Positions 52,652 to 61,902 are shown, counted from the stretch's first letter. The stretch: 64,000 nt of DNA from an uncultured bacterium (GCA_949296425.1 CASFPN010000031.1:1-64000), one strand, 5' to 3'. A program made the numbers and translations. Notes: generated by a model not told the origin, from the letters alone.

Positions 52652-52722
52652 ATGACATGCTGAACTTGTTTGACAAAGCGAACCAAAATTTTTGTCATCC
52701 TGAATTTATTTCAGGTGGTGAC
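52652..52722. repeat. Two palindromic repeat copies upstream of dxr
   Basis: ATGACATGCTGAACTTGTTTGACA (52652-52674, degenerate) and TGTCATCCTGAATTTATTTCAGG (about 52693-52715, good copy), between the dxr start and the pilin gene. Confidence 0.75.
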
Positions 52723-52743
52723 AATTTTCTAATATAGTTCAGG

Positions 52744-53501
52744 TTATTCCATAATATATAAAGGCGAGCAGCCCCAGCCGAAGCCTGTTTCACAGTCTTC
52801 TTTGTAATTATCTCTTGTAATTGCTGTGTGATAACCTGATGTACAGCCGTTTATATTATTTCCGCTTGTATAATCAAAGAAAACCGGAGAATAATTATTT
52901 TGGGTCAGTCCGAAATAAAATATGTCACGTCCGATAGTATTGGGTTTTTTATACCCGTTTACATCTATAAAAACTGTTTTCCAGCAGTTGAAGTTTATTA
53001 AAGCACCATCAGGCAAAAGAAACGTAAAATTTTTATAACCCGGATTGAGTCGCATTGGTTCTTTCTTTTTATTAAACCATTGATCATTTTTATGCCAGGT
53101 TATATCTTCATTAAATTTTGTATTCCCAGCCATTACGGCTGACATGTTTTCATCTGTACATATGACTCCTGCTTTTAAATACTTCAGTTCTTGACCAAGT
53201 TTACAAATAAAAGGCTGCATTACTTTGATATAAGTTGCTGTTGAAAATGAGCTGCCTAAATTTAAATTTTCCCCGTCTTTTGCGTATACCATCTGTAAAG
53301 CCTGTGCAATAGTTGAATATTGCTTTTTAAACATAGCTTTAAACTGTCTGTCCTGCGCATCATTAATTACTGCCGGCAAAGTTATAGCAGCAATACCCCC
53401 TATAATTCCAAGTGTAATTAAAACTTCAGCTAGTGTGAAACCACTTCTCGTACGCGAGTTTTTCGGGGGGGGGGCACTTCTAAAGCTTTATTGAATAACA
53501 T
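52744..53501 (-). CDS. Type II/IV pseudopilin with poly-C tract; frame interrupted (phase-variable candidate)
   Basis: A paralogue of the pilin at 31652-32496, with the same C-terminal blocks (NGYKKPNT.GRDIFYF, NYKEDCETG.GWGCSPLYIME). GGAGGT lies 6 bp before the ATG at 53501. Nine codons later comes a run of ten C (coding strand, 53465-53474). With ten C the frame ends after 23 codons. With eleven (or eight) C it gives a classical prepilin: a 21-residue leader ending RTRSG directly before FTLAEVLITLGIIGG, then 232 more residues. No alternative good start exists inside, so expression should depend on the tract. It lies just upstream of dxr and next to the hydrogenase gene. Confidence 0.8.
53465..53474 (-). 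repeat. Poly-C/G tract, 10 nt, contingency-locus candidate
   Basis: Ten consecutive G on the plus strand, in the leader-coding part of the pilin gene; same length and position as in the paralogue at 32459-32468. Confidence 0.9.
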
Positions 53502-53514
53502 TTTCAGACCTCCT

Positions 53515-54993
53515 TTATCCTTCTTTTACTTGCTCTTTTATTGATTTACTTTCATTAACGTAATTTGTAACCTGTTTTAAAGCCGGTTTGAAGGCGTTAA
53601 CGGTTGAATTTCCGCCTAAGCAGCCGCCTGTACAAGCCATAACTTCAATAAGGTTGCCGAGTTCACACATTCCGTTTTTCGCGTATTTTTTCAAATCTCT
53701 GACACTTTGTTTTGTAAGTCCGTCAATTATAACAGGATGTGCCGGGATTTCTTCAGGCAGCAGCGTTTGAACAGCTTTTGCAACTCCGCCCGTTACGCAA
53801 TAATTTCTGGCTTCTGCTGATGCTTCCGTTTTAAATTCGCTTTCAGAGCATTCTGCAACCTGAATTCCCAGTGCAACCATCCAGGCGCCGATTTCTTCGT
53901 AATTTAAAACGTAATCAACATTCGGATTTTGCAATGCTTCGCGTTTTTTAGCAACGCACGGGCTAAAAAATACGGTTACAGCATCGGGATTTTCACGCTT
54001 TACAATTTCTGCCGTGTAATAAAGCGGAGTTTTTGTATCTGAACGGAAAGGTTTCATATCCGGAATATGTTTGTCTACAAGTTCGTTGTATCCTGCACAG
54101 CAGGAAGTTGTCATAAATTCCGCACCTTTCATTAATCTTTCTTCAAACTCAGCAGCTTCTGTTTTTGTTGTAACATCAGCACCTTGAGCTACCTCGTAAA
54201 CATCTGCAAACCCTAGTTCCATAATAGCTTCTTTAAGCTGCTGCGGTTTGCACGGAAGCTGGCCGAACATTGCAGGAGCTACCATTGCGATTGTTTTTTT
54301 GCCGGTTTTTATATTTTTTAAAACATCAATAATCTGGCTTTTTTCATGAACGGCACCAAAAGGACAGGCTGATGCACATTTGCCGCAGGAAATACATTTG
54401 TCAAAATCTATTTTTGCATGACCGTTTTCATCTTTTGCAATTGCACCGACAGGACATGCACTTTCGCACGGAACAATAATTTTTTGTATAGCCTGATAAG
54501 GACAAACTTGAACACACATTCCGCAGTTCTTACATTTTTCCGGATCAATAACGGATTTACCGTTTTGAATTGAAATGGCACCGAATTTGCAGGTATTAAC
54601 ACACGGTCTTGCAACACAGCCCTGGCACAAATCTGTTACGTAAATTCTTGAAGGTACGCAGCCTTTGCAGGCGGTTGTAAGAACAGTCAGAGGGTGTTTG
54701 TCAGGGACTTCTCTTTTCTCGGCTTTGTTTGCCAGTTCTGACAATAAAACACTGTCATCAGTATCTTCAATGGAAAATCCCAGCCCTGCAATTGCTCTGT
54801 CCCTTAAAATAGCACGCTCTTTAAAAATACAGCATCTGTAATTGGGCACATCGCTGTTTTTAGGACGCATTGCAAAAGGAATGAGCCTTGTATTTTCTTC
54901 AAAATTATCACTTAAATATGATTTTATAAGCCGTACTAAAATCTCTCTTTTTAAATGTGATGTTTCTTTTGGAGTGCTGGTATTCATTGCCAT
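53515..54993 (-). CDS. [FeFe] hydrogenase, group B (ferredoxin-type)
   Basis: A 492-residue iron-only hydrogenase. The N terminus has the group B segment YRCCIFKERAILRDRAI and CQGCVARPC, then several [4Fe-4S] motifs (CKNCGMCVQVCPY, CISCGKCASACPF). The H-cluster motifs are TTSCCAGY, FFSPCVAKKREA and VMACTGGCLGG, with the four cluster Cys intact. The layout fits a monomeric cytoplasmic enzyme using ferredoxin for H2 production or uptake during fermentation. The maturase HydF is encoded at 62371-63543. It is transcribed toward the pilin gene. Confidence 0.9.
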   Translation of the reverse strand: MAMNTSTPKETSHLKREILVRLIKSYLSDNFEENTRLIPFAMRPKNSDVPNYRCCIFKERAILRDRAIAGLGFSIEDTDDSVLLSELANKAEKREVPDKHPLTVLTTACKGCVPSRIYVTDLCQGCVARPCVNTCKFGAISIQNGKSVIDPEKCKNCGMCVQVCPYQAIQKIIVPCESACPVGAIAKDENGHAKIDFDKCISCGKCASACPFGAVHEKSQIIDVLKNIKTGKKTIAMVAPAMFGQLPCKPQQLKEAIMELGFADVYEVAQGADVTTKTEAAEFEERLMKGAEFMTTSCCAGYNELVDKHIPDMKPFRSDTKTPLYYTAEIVKRENPDAVTVFFSPCVAKKREALQNPNVDYVLNYEEIGAWMVALGIQVAECSESEFKTEASAEARNYCVTGGVAKAVQTLLPEEIPAHPVIIDGLTKQSVRDLKKYAKNGMCELGNLIEVMACTGGCLGGNSTVNAFKPALKQVTNYVNESKSIKEQVKEG

Positions 54994-55095
54994 ATATCTT
55001 TTTTCCCTCTTTACTATTCTCTATAAATATATTATGGCATGAACATAAAATTTTTCAAAATAAATTTCCCCTCTTTTAAAAGAGGGGAAATTGTT

Positions 55096-55764
55096 TTACT
55101 TCTGTAACCGTTTATGATCTTGATATTTTTCTTTTGTCAGGGAATCTTGAAGCTGAAGTTCTTGTTCACTTATACCTTCACCCTCAACTTGAACATTTCC
55201 AATATCACCTTGCACTGTTTCTCCGTTCGTTTCAACTCCGACTTGGTTATACCAAATCGTTGTTTCATCTTTCTCATCCATATGAACTGTATTATTTTCA
55301 GTATTTGGACCTAAGTCAACGTAGTCTTTTCGCATATTTCCGTTTACAAACAAACTTTCTTTTTTATCTACAAATATTTCATTGCCTGCGGATGCTCCAT
55401 GTAAACCAATATAGTCTGATTTATTAGGATCTCCGTATATTTTTGCATTTTCCAAATCTGTTATGTGAATATTTGACTCATCAGGATTGTACCATTCGTT
55501 TCTCAGCCCTATACTTTCAACAACCGGAGTTTTATTAGTATCGGTCTGATCAGGGAAATCAATACGAACTCCTGGTTTTATAAAAACAGAATTAATTTTG
55601 CGGCCGTCCTTCATATAAGAACGTGTTTTGTCTTCATCAATTTGATTTTTATCAAATGTTACCCCGCCAATATTAACTTTTGTTGATTCTTCGTTCATGG
55701 GCTTTACCGATGAAGCTTTTTCATAGTTTGTTTTACCATTAACAGGTCTTACTGATTCTGACAT
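55096..55764 (-). CDS. Hypothetical protein, hydrophilic, beta-rich
   Basis: A 222-residue protein, not recognised. It has no signal peptide, Cys or membrane helix, is rich in Asn, Asp, Lys and Glu and contains many short beta-type segments (VNIGGVTFDKNQID, YIGLHGASAGNEIFVDKKESL, DLGPNTENNTVHMDEKDETTIWYN) that may form a parallel beta solenoid. It is flanked by the hydrogenase gene and an XRE regulator on the opposite strand. AAGGAGATTG precedes the ATG. Its place beside the hydrogenase may be chance. Confidence 0.6.
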   Translation of the reverse strand: MSESVRPVNGKTNYEKASSVKPMNEESTKVNIGGVTFDKNQIDEDKTRSYMKDGRKINSVFIKPGVRIDFPDQTDTNKTPVVESIGLRNEWYNPDESNIHITDLENAKIYGDPNKSDYIGLHGASAGNEIFVDKKESLFVNGNMRKDYVDLGPNTENNTVHMDEKDETTIWYNQVGVETNGETVQGDIGNVQVEGEGISEQELQLQDSLTKEKYQDHKRLQK

Positions 55765-55910
55765 AATTCAATCTCCTTAATATCTTGTATATTGTATTGC
55801 AATTGCACATCTTACTTTTATATAAAAACATTTTGAGTATAGAAATTGTCTGAATTTTAGATATATCTTATAGAAATCTTATAAAATATAGATATTGCTT
55901 GCCGTTTCAG

Positions 55911-55929
55911 GTTAACAAAAATTAATATA
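55911..55929 (+). promoter_or_regulatory. 19-bp upstream element shared with 9242-9260
   Basis: GTTAACAAAAATTAATATA, identical to the copy upstream of the HEAT-repeat gene. TTAACA could serve as a -35 box, with TATAGA about 18 bp further on. Confidence 0.5.
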
Positions 55930-55980
55930 GTATGATATAGAATATCATATTTATAAAAAAATTCGATGTATAAGGTTTAT

Positions 55981-56310
55981 ATGGATTTTAAAAAATCTTT
56001 TGGAGAAAAAGTTAAAAGAGTGAGAAAAAAACGCGGACTGACGCAGGAACAGTTGGCAGAATTAATTGATATTTCTCCAAGAAATTTGAGTAAAATTGAA
56101 GTTGGCGAATGTTTTGTAAAAGCCGAAACGCTTGAAAAAATTCTGAAAGCATTAAATATTTCATCGGAAGATCTGTTTGCGACTGATCACATAAAAGAGG
56201 CTGATGAACTGTTAAACTTGATTTACAGTATTTTAGACAAAGTCAAAGATGATAACAGAATGCTTGAAAAAATTTATAAAATGACCAAATTTTTAACAGA
56301 TGAAAACTAA
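55981..56310 (+). CDS. XRE-family regulator with C-terminal helical tail
   Basis: A 109-residue protein. The XRE helix-turn-helix domain covers residues 5-60: FGEKVKRVRKKRGLTQEQLAELI, then PRNLSKIEVGECFVKAETLEKIL as recognition segment, followed by a helical tail (ADELLNLIYSILDKVKDDN) probably for dimerisation. The ATG at 55981 has AAGG five bases before it; an in-frame ATG at 55966 has none. It lies between the hydrogenase and phosphatase genes on the opposite strand and may regulate one of them. A long palindromic hairpin serves as terminator. Confidence 0.83.
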   Translation: MDFKKSFGEKVKRVRKKRGLTQEQLAELIDISPRNLSKIEVGECFVKAETLEKILKALNISSEDLFATDHIKEADELLNLIYSILDKVKDDNRMLEKIYKMTKFLTDEN

Positions 56311-56386
56311 AAAACCATTTTATTATTGAGATCCTGAAACACGGAGGTCAATCCGACGTTCAGAATGAAATAATAAAATGGTTTTT
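56306..56386. terminator. Long bidirectional hairpin containing palindromic repeat copies
   Basis: AAAACCATTTTATTATT and AATAATAAAATGGTTTT form an outer stem, with GAGATCCTGAAACACGGAG and CCGACGTTCAGAATG, a variant of the palindromic repeat family, inside. It ends the XRE gene and separates it from the converging ferredoxin-like gene. Confidence 0.75.
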
Positions 56387-56405
56387 GAAATATTAGTTAA
56401 AAAAA

Positions 56406-56663
56406 TTATTTTAATTTTTCATCAATTGCTTTGAGAACTTTTTCAACAGTTGCTTCTTTGATTACTTCGTCATCAACTTTTACGTAAGGAGCTTTTGAAA
56501 ATTCCCAGTCAATTGAGCACAAACCTAAACATGGAACCCCTGAAACTTCCACTTTGTCACCGTATTTTTTAGGTACCATTTCTATTAATTCTTGCAAGTT
56601 GGATGAACCCATAACAAAACATGTTGTTCCTAAACATACTTTAACACTTACTTTTTCACTCAT
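56406..56663 (-). CDS. Thioredoxin-like [2Fe-2S] ferredoxin (NuoE/HydC-like)
   Basis: An 85-residue protein with the thioredoxin-like ferredoxin fold. Cys ligands are CLGTTCFVMG (C-x4-C) and GVPCLGLCSIDW (C-x3-C), the spacing of NuoE-type [2Fe-2S] proteins. It would carry electrons between hydrogenases and partners. It forms a same-strand group with the phosphatase and sensory hydrogenase genes upstream. A second protein of the same kind is at 59702-59947. Confidence 0.87.
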   Translation of the reverse strand: MSEKVSVKVCLGTTCFVMGSSNLQELIEMVPKKYGDKVEVSGVPCLGLCSIDWEFSKAPYVKVDDEVIKEATVEKVLKAIDEKLK

Positions 56664-56734
56664 TTTCCTTTTTACCCTTTCTATTAACCTTCGTTATACT
56701 TTTTATATTATTTATTGTTTTGATTTTAATCTTT

Positions 56735-57898
56735 TTACATATATTGTATATTGACTTTTTTAAAATATTTTTCTTCAAGCACTTTGGCTATTTTTTTAAT
56801 TATATTTTTCCTGATTTCAATTTCTATAGGTAATGCAGGATCGTAATGTGCTTGATTTAATTTGGCGCCAACCATAAAATATATGCAGTCGCTATCTAAT
56901 AAAAATTTTACCAGCTTTCCTGCTGCGTTGTCAATATCGGGTGTATTTGCTTCCAGATATTCTAATGTTTTGGTTAATGTCAAAATCCCTTCTGTAACAA
57001 GGTCAACGCCTTCCATATAGGAACATGACGGAAGTTTTCCGATACTTATTGTAGTATCCATTGTTATTGGTCTGTTGAGTTCTCTTGAAATCAAATTTGC
57101 TGTTGTTCCGCCGCAGATTGCTTTTTTGCCTTTGAATTTTTCAAACATCTGGGCGTATTCTTTATCCTTTTCCTGATGGAAAGGAGGCCCCGTAAAAATT
57201 AATGCTTCTCGGGGTTCTCTGAAATACAGCACGCATGCTGAAACATCATCTTTCGGAAGTCTGTCAGTTTCAATGTTTCTTGCCTGATTCACAATATATT
57301 GTGACAGTTCCGTGCTTGAAATATCGGGATGTTCATTTAATTTGTCCTGTAAAAGAATAATCAAACCTTCACGACGCAGTCCAAGTTTTAATCTGCCGCC
57401 GCCGAGTCCTGCCTGAGTTACTCCGTCAGAGCAGAATATCAATCTGTCGCCGAGTTGTAATTTTATTTTATAAACTTTTAAACACCGGTTTTTGAAGGTT
57501 TTGGAAGGAATTGATTTAAATTGCGGTTCCAAAACTTCGTTATTTCTCATCCAGATAAATTTTGGATTTCCTTCTTCGACTATTTTGGCGTTTCCGTCAT
57601 CGTCAACTTCTATGGCGGAAAAAGTCGAGTAGCTTATTTTTCTTACCTGACATACAGGAAGCGAGTTCATAATTATTTCCGCTGCTTTGCTTATGGGAAT
57701 TTGGTCGCCTTCTATAAATTTTAAAAGCATTGTTGCAGTCATACAGGAAAGTATATTAGCTTTAATACCGCTTCCCAGACCGTCTGAAAGCACTGCAATC
57801 AGCTTTGCTTCATCAGGGTATCTTTTGGATATAAAGTAATCCCCGTAAGCATTTTGATTATATTTTTTCATTTGGCTGCAATCAATGTCAATAAACAT
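56735..57898 (-). CDS. SpoIIE-type PP2C phosphatase associated with sensory hydrogenase
   Basis: A 387-residue protein. The N-terminal PP2C/SpoIIE domain (about 1-215) has the metal-binding pattern AVLSDGLGSGIKAN, FCSDGVTQAGLG and PKDDVSACVLYF. The C-terminal part (about 220-387) has ICGGTTANLISRELNR and SIGKLPSCSYMEGVDLVTEG, a domain seen in proteins encoded beside sensory [FeFe] hydrogenases. It would dephosphorylate a regulatory protein in response to H2. It is next to the sensory hydrogenase (56 bp) and on the same strand as the two [2Fe-2S] proteins. Confidence 0.85.
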   Translation of the reverse strand: MFIDIDCSQMKKYNQNAYGDYFISKRYPDEAKLIAVLSDGLGSGIKANILSCMTATMLLKFIEGDQIPISKAAEIIMNSLPVCQVRKISYSTFSAIEVDDDGNAKIVEEGNPKFIWMRNNEVLEPQFKSIPSKTFKNRCLKVYKIKLQLGDRLIFCSDGVTQAGLGGGRLKLGLRREGLIILLQDKLNEHPDISSTELSQYIVNQARNIETDRLPKDDVSACVLYFREPREALIFTGPPFHQEKDKEYAQMFEKFKGKKAICGGTTANLISRELNRPITMDTTISIGKLPSCSYMEGVDLVTEGILTLTKTLEYLEANTPDIDNAAGKLVKFLLDSDCIYFMVGAKLNQAHYDPALPIEIEIRKNIIKKIAKVLEEKYFKKVNIQYM

Positions 57899-57953
57899 TT
57901 TTTGTCAAAGTTAAAGGTGAAGCGAGAATAAAATTATCTTCACATTTCACACT

Positions 57954-59663
57954 TCACTCTTCACTCCTTTCGTCAAAATCTTCTGCAATTGAACTTAGAA
58001 GCGTTTCTGTTTCTACCATGTGTTCGCCGAGCAGGCAGGCAATTTCCTGTACAATTGATATATTTTTTGAAATAACTTCATGTGCTTTTTGGGAAATTTT
58101 TTCTCTGTTGGTTTCTGCTGTGGTAACATCTGTTATTACAGCACCTACAATTTCATTTTCTTCAATCGTAAAGGCTGAAATATCATACAGGCGGTTTTTT
58201 ACGTGGTATCGTTCTTTGTGGAGATCTTTGCCTGTTTTCAGTATTGTTTTGAAAATATCCGCAAAATCGACAATTCTGTCGATTGCTGCGCCTTTAAGTC
58301 CTTCGGGACGGGTTTTGAATACCTCGTACATGTCACCTGTAAACATTTTCATAAAGCTGTCATTAGCTTCCATAATATTCATATTGTTATCAACCATAAC
58401 TACTGCTGCCGGCATGCATCGAATCATTGCGGCCGCTTTTCTCATGGCTATTTTTCTCATATAAGAAACACACATTGATGGCTCTGCATCGCCGTCTAAC
58501 AAAGCTTTTGCAAGATCCCGGCATGTTGCATATCCGCAGCCGCCGCAGTTTAATTCGTCATCAACAGTATGCTTGCCGATTTTTTTGAGTGTTGCAAGAA
58601 TATCTTCAAGCGGATAATCCGAATGGACAACTTTTTTGGGTTGAATATTATAATCCACAACAACTTTAGGAGCAGCAGGAATTTTGTCGCGTTTCTTTTC
58701 TTTTTTCAGAATATCGGAAACCATTACAATTCCGGCTTTATCGGATGATATGCAAGGACCGCCTACACATCCGCCTTCGCATGCCAAAGCTTCTATAAAA
58801 ATTGTTTTATCAAGTTTTTTTACATCAAGGTTTTTTAACGCCCGCTGTAGAGAATGCAGACCGCAAACCTCTAACAACTGCACATTGTCATTAACACCGG
58901 ATTTTTTAATAGTTTCGTTCATCCCTCCGTCTATCGGATATAATGTACCTTCATAGGCGGATTCCGGCACAAACTGGTATCTTTTGTCTTTTGCAATAGT
59001 AGATATATCTATAATTTCGTCATTAATCCACATTCTGAGTTCTTCAAATGTAAGGGCGACATCAAACAGCCCTGAATATGTAACTTCATTTTTCTTGCCG
59101 ATACAAGGACCTATAAACACAATAGAAATATCATCTCCGTAAGTTTCTTTAAGCAGTTTTGAATGCGTCATCAAAGGCGAACCTACAGGAGTAATATATT
59201 TAGTAAATTCCGGCATATAAAGCCTTATATAATCAACTATGACAGGACAGGCACTTGAGATAAAAAGTCCGTGTTCCGTGTTATTTAATATTTGGGCAGT
59301 TTTAATAGAAACTTCCTGAGCTCCGAGAGCTGTTTCCGATACTTCTTTAAAGCCGAGTTGTTTTAAAACGGCAATCATTTTTTCAGCCGAATTTTCAAAT
59401 GAAGCACGCCATGATGGAGCTAGTGAAACATACACATCTTTTTGTGCGAGTATTAGGTTTTTTGCTTTATCAATGTCATTTCTGACGCGTTTTGCATTTG
59501 AAGGACAAGCTTTAACACAATTCCCGCAGGCAATACATTTTTCCGGAATAACCGAGGCATGACCATTTTCAATTTTTATAGCTTTAACCGGGCATTCTCT
59601 TATACATTTATAGCAATCGTGGCATTCATTTACTAATGTATATACCGGATATTGTTTGTTCAT
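57954..59663 (-). CDS. Sensory [FeFe] hydrogenase, group C (HydS-like), with PAS domain
   Basis: A 569-residue protein. The N terminus has two [4Fe-4S] motifs (CHDCYKCIRECPV, CIACGNCVKACPS). The H-domain motifs are altered in the sensory manner: SSACPVIVDY in place of TSCCP, so the usual proton-transfer Cys is missing, then FIGPCIGKK and LACEGGCVGGPC. A CGGCGYATCRDLAKALLDG [4Fe-4S] motif and a PAS domain (about residues 437-530) follow. It probably senses H2 and signals through the neighbouring phosphatase. It forms an operon-like group with the phosphatase and the [2Fe-2S] protein. Confidence 0.9.
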   Translation of the reverse strand: MNKQYPVYTLVNECHDCYKCIRECPVKAIKIENGHASVIPEKCIACGNCVKACPSNAKRVRNDIDKAKNLILAQKDVYVSLAPSWRASFENSAEKMIAVLKQLGFKEVSETALGAQEVSIKTAQILNNTEHGLFISSACPVIVDYIRLYMPEFTKYITPVGSPLMTHSKLLKETYGDDISIVFIGPCIGKKNEVTYSGLFDVALTFEELRMWINDEIIDISTIAKDKRYQFVPESAYEGTLYPIDGGMNETIKKSGVNDNVQLLEVCGLHSLQRALKNLDVKKLDKTIFIEALACEGGCVGGPCISSDKAGIVMVSDILKKEKKRDKIPAAPKVVVDYNIQPKKVVHSDYPLEDILATLKKIGKHTVDDELNCGGCGYATCRDLAKALLDGDAEPSMCVSYMRKIAMRKAAAMIRCMPAAVVMVDNNMNIMEANDSFMKMFTGDMYEVFKTRPEGLKGAAIDRIVDFADIFKTILKTGKDLHKERYHVKNRLYDISAFTIEENEIVGAVITDVTTAETNREKISQKAHEVISKNISIVQEIACLLGEHMVETETLLSSIAEDFDERSEE

Positions 59664-59701
59664 TTGTTATTTACTCCATTATAAAAGATGCATTTAATAT
59701 T

Positions 59702-59947
59702 TTACTGGTTGGTTAATTTTGCCAAAATTTCACCAAGTTTTTTTTCATCAACACCGTTGTATTCAACTCCGTTAATTGTAATATTAGGTCCTGTTGCGCA
59801 TTTATTTTCACAGCGTGCACCTGCAAGATCTATATCAGCTTCAAGATCATGAGCTTTCATAAAGGCTTCAATAAACGCTAAATTCTGTTGATTTCCGCGT
59901 GCAAAACAAGAACTTCCCATACAAACAGTAATTTTGATTTTTGCCAT
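59702..59947 (-). CDS. Thioredoxin-like [2Fe-2S] ferredoxin, second copy
   Basis: An 81-residue protein similar to the one at 56406-56663. Cys ligands are CMGSSCFARG (C-x4-C) and ARCENKCATG (C-x3-C), as in NuoE-type [2Fe-2S] proteins. It lies directly upstream of the sensory hydrogenase on the same strand (38 bp), so it probably delivers electrons to or from that protein. The start has GAGGAATTAAT upstream. Confidence 0.87.
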   Translation of the reverse strand: MAKIKITVCMGSSCFARGNQQNLAFIEAFMKAHDLEADIDLAGARCENKCATGPNITINGVEYNGVDEKKLGEILAKLTNQ

Positions 59948-59990
59948 TATATTAATTCCTCGTATGATTTATATTTTACAGTATGTCCGC

Positions 59991-61286
59991 TTATAAATCA
60001 AGTATTCTTTTATAAATTACGTTGATATTTTTCAGAAATTCTTCTTTGTTAAAAATTTCGTCAATTTCTAAAGGAGTTAACAGTTTTGTCACATCTTTAT
60101 CATTTAAAAGATTAACCCTGAAATCACCGTCATTTTCAAAAGCATCTATGGCGTTGTGCTGAACAAGTCTGTAGGCTTCTTCTCTTGTTATGCCTTTTTC
60201 AACAAGTTTTAAAAGAACTTTTTGAGAGAAAATTATTCCGCCGAACTTTTCGGTGTTTTTCAGCATATTTTTTTCATGGACAACCAGATTTTCAACAATC
60301 CCTTTGAAACGGTTAAGCATAAAATCTACAAGTGTTAAGCTGTCAGGAAATATAATTCTTTCTGCGGAACTGTGAGAAATATCGCGTTCGTGCCACAGCA
60401 CAATATTTTCCATTGCAACCATGGAATTTGCTCTGACAACGCGTGCAAGCCCGCATAAATTTTCTGATAAAACCGGGTTTTTCTTATGTGGCATTGCAGA
60501 TGAGCCTTTTTGATTTTTCCCGAAACCTTCTTCAACTTCCAACACTTCTGTTCTCTGCAAATGTCTGATTTCTGTTGCAAATTGTTCTATTACACTTGCT
60601 ATCAATGCTAAAGACTGCATAAAGTAAGCATGATAATCTCTTGCAATAATTTGTGTGGAAATTTTTGCGGGTTTAAGCCCTAAATTTTTGCAGGTAATTT
60701 CTTCAACTTCCGGTGGTATGTTGCTATATGTGCCGACAGGGCCTGAAATTTGTCCGACTTTTATTTCTTCAAGAGCATGGATAAAATCTGCCCTTCTGCG
60801 TTCAAGAATATCAATCCAGCTGCAAACTTTTACTCCGAATGTCATAACTTCAGCATGAACCCCGTGTGAACGTCCTATACATATGGTATTACGGTGTTTG
60901 TTTGCCAGAGTTTTCATTGCCTGAATTGTTTCGTCTATATCTTTGACTATAAGTTTTCCGCTATCCTGAATTTGCAGGGCAAAAGCCGTATCAATAACGT
61001 CAGAACTTGTCATTCCGACATGCATGTATTTTGCCAGATCGCCGAGACTCTCGTTAACGCATGTTAAAAATGCTATTACGTCATGTTTAACTTCCGCTTC
61101 AATCTCGTCAATCCTTTGTACATTAAATTTGGCTTTACGTTTTAATTCTTCAATATCGTTTTTCGGGAAAGTTCCTAGTTCGGCATAGGCTTGTGCCACT
61201 GCAATTTCTACATTAAGGTAATATTGGAATTTGGATTCCAGCGTCCAAATTCGTGCCATTTCTTCTCTTGAATATCTGTCAATCAT
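59991..61286 (-). CDS. purB: Adenylosuccinate lyase
   Basis: A 431-residue enzyme of the fumarase/aspartase superfamily acting twice in purine synthesis (SAICAR and adenylosuccinate cleavage). The signature GSSAMPHKKNPVLSENL is at about residues 264-280, with HVGMTSSDVIDTA and GRSHGVHAE carrying the catalytic His. It has the bacterial short-form length. It lies upstream of the hydrogen-sensing group on the same strand, but its function is unrelated. Confidence 0.95.
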   Translation of the reverse strand: MIDRYSREEMARIWTLESKFQYYLNVEIAVAQAYAELGTFPKNDIEELKRKAKFNVQRIDEIEAEVKHDVIAFLTCVNESLGDLAKYMHVGMTSSDVIDTAFALQIQDSGKLIVKDIDETIQAMKTLANKHRNTICIGRSHGVHAEVMTFGVKVCSWIDILERRRADFIHALEEIKVGQISGPVGTYSNIPPEVEEITCKNLGLKPAKISTQIIARDYHAYFMQSLALIASVIEQFATEIRHLQRTEVLEVEEGFGKNQKGSSAMPHKKNPVLSENLCGLARVVRANSMVAMENIVLWHERDISHSSAERIIFPDSLTLVDFMLNRFKGIVENLVVHEKNMLKNTEKFGGIIFSQKVLLKLVEKGITREEAYRLVQHNAIDAFENDGDFRVNLLNDKDVTKLLTPLEIDEIFNKEEFLKNINVIYKRILDL

Positions 61287-61403
61287 AAATTTATTTTAGC
61301 ACAAATAATATACATTATGTTTTTACAAATCTTAACAAAAATGGCAATAATTTTGGGCATATATACTTTATATATATAAGAGTATAAAAATTAGAGAATT
61401 GCT

Positions 61404-61889
61404 ATGAGTAAAGTAAATCAGACACAGAAAATATTAACCGAGCAGGAATTCAATAAAAGTCCGCTTAAAAATATAATGTCTTATCAGGATTATTTTGGTA
61501 AAGCATTAAAATTAGGTTCTGCATTTACACTTGCACGAGCAGTGGTTTTGCAAAATGCTGAAGATACTCAGGAAAACATAAAAGATTCAGTAAACGGCTA
61601 TTACGTTGAGAAAGAACAAAACAAAGCAGAAGCCGAAGAAAAATATTATGCAGCCCTTGCTCAGTATGAGGCCATGAAGTCGGCGCAAACTTCAGCATTA
61701 AAAGATTTACAATATGCAACATCAATGTATGGAGAAGGAACATCACGCTACAATGATGCCTTAAAAAAGTATAATTTATCTAACAAAACTCTTTTTAATT
61801 CAGACATAAATCTTTCTGCTGCCCGTGATCAATTCAATTTTGCTAACACATCGGCATTTAAGGCTTATTTATCAACACAGTTAACGTAA
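61404..61889 (+). CDS. Hypothetical coiled-coil protein
   Basis: A 161-residue protein, not recognised. From about residue 45 it is almost wholly alpha-helical with heptad-like spacing (ENIKDSVNGYYVEKEQNKAEAEEKYYAALAQ..., split here by function), rich in Ala, Glu, Gln and Lys. There is no signal peptide or membrane helix. An upstream CTTAACAAAAATGG (about 61331) resembles the shared element at 9242 and 55911. Short upstream sequences give no strong Shine-Dalgarno. The role is unknown, perhaps structural or secreted through a pilus-like system. Confidence 0.55.
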   Translation: MSKVNQTQKILTEQEFNKSPLKNIMSYQDYFGKALKLGSAFTLARAVVLQNAEDTQENIKDSVNGYYVEKEQNKAEAEEKYYAALAQYEAMKSAQTSALKDLQYATSMYGEGTSRYNDALKKYNLSNKTLFNSDINLSAARDQFNFANTSAFKAYLSTQLT

Positions 61890-61902
61890 AGTTACAATTA
61901 GC

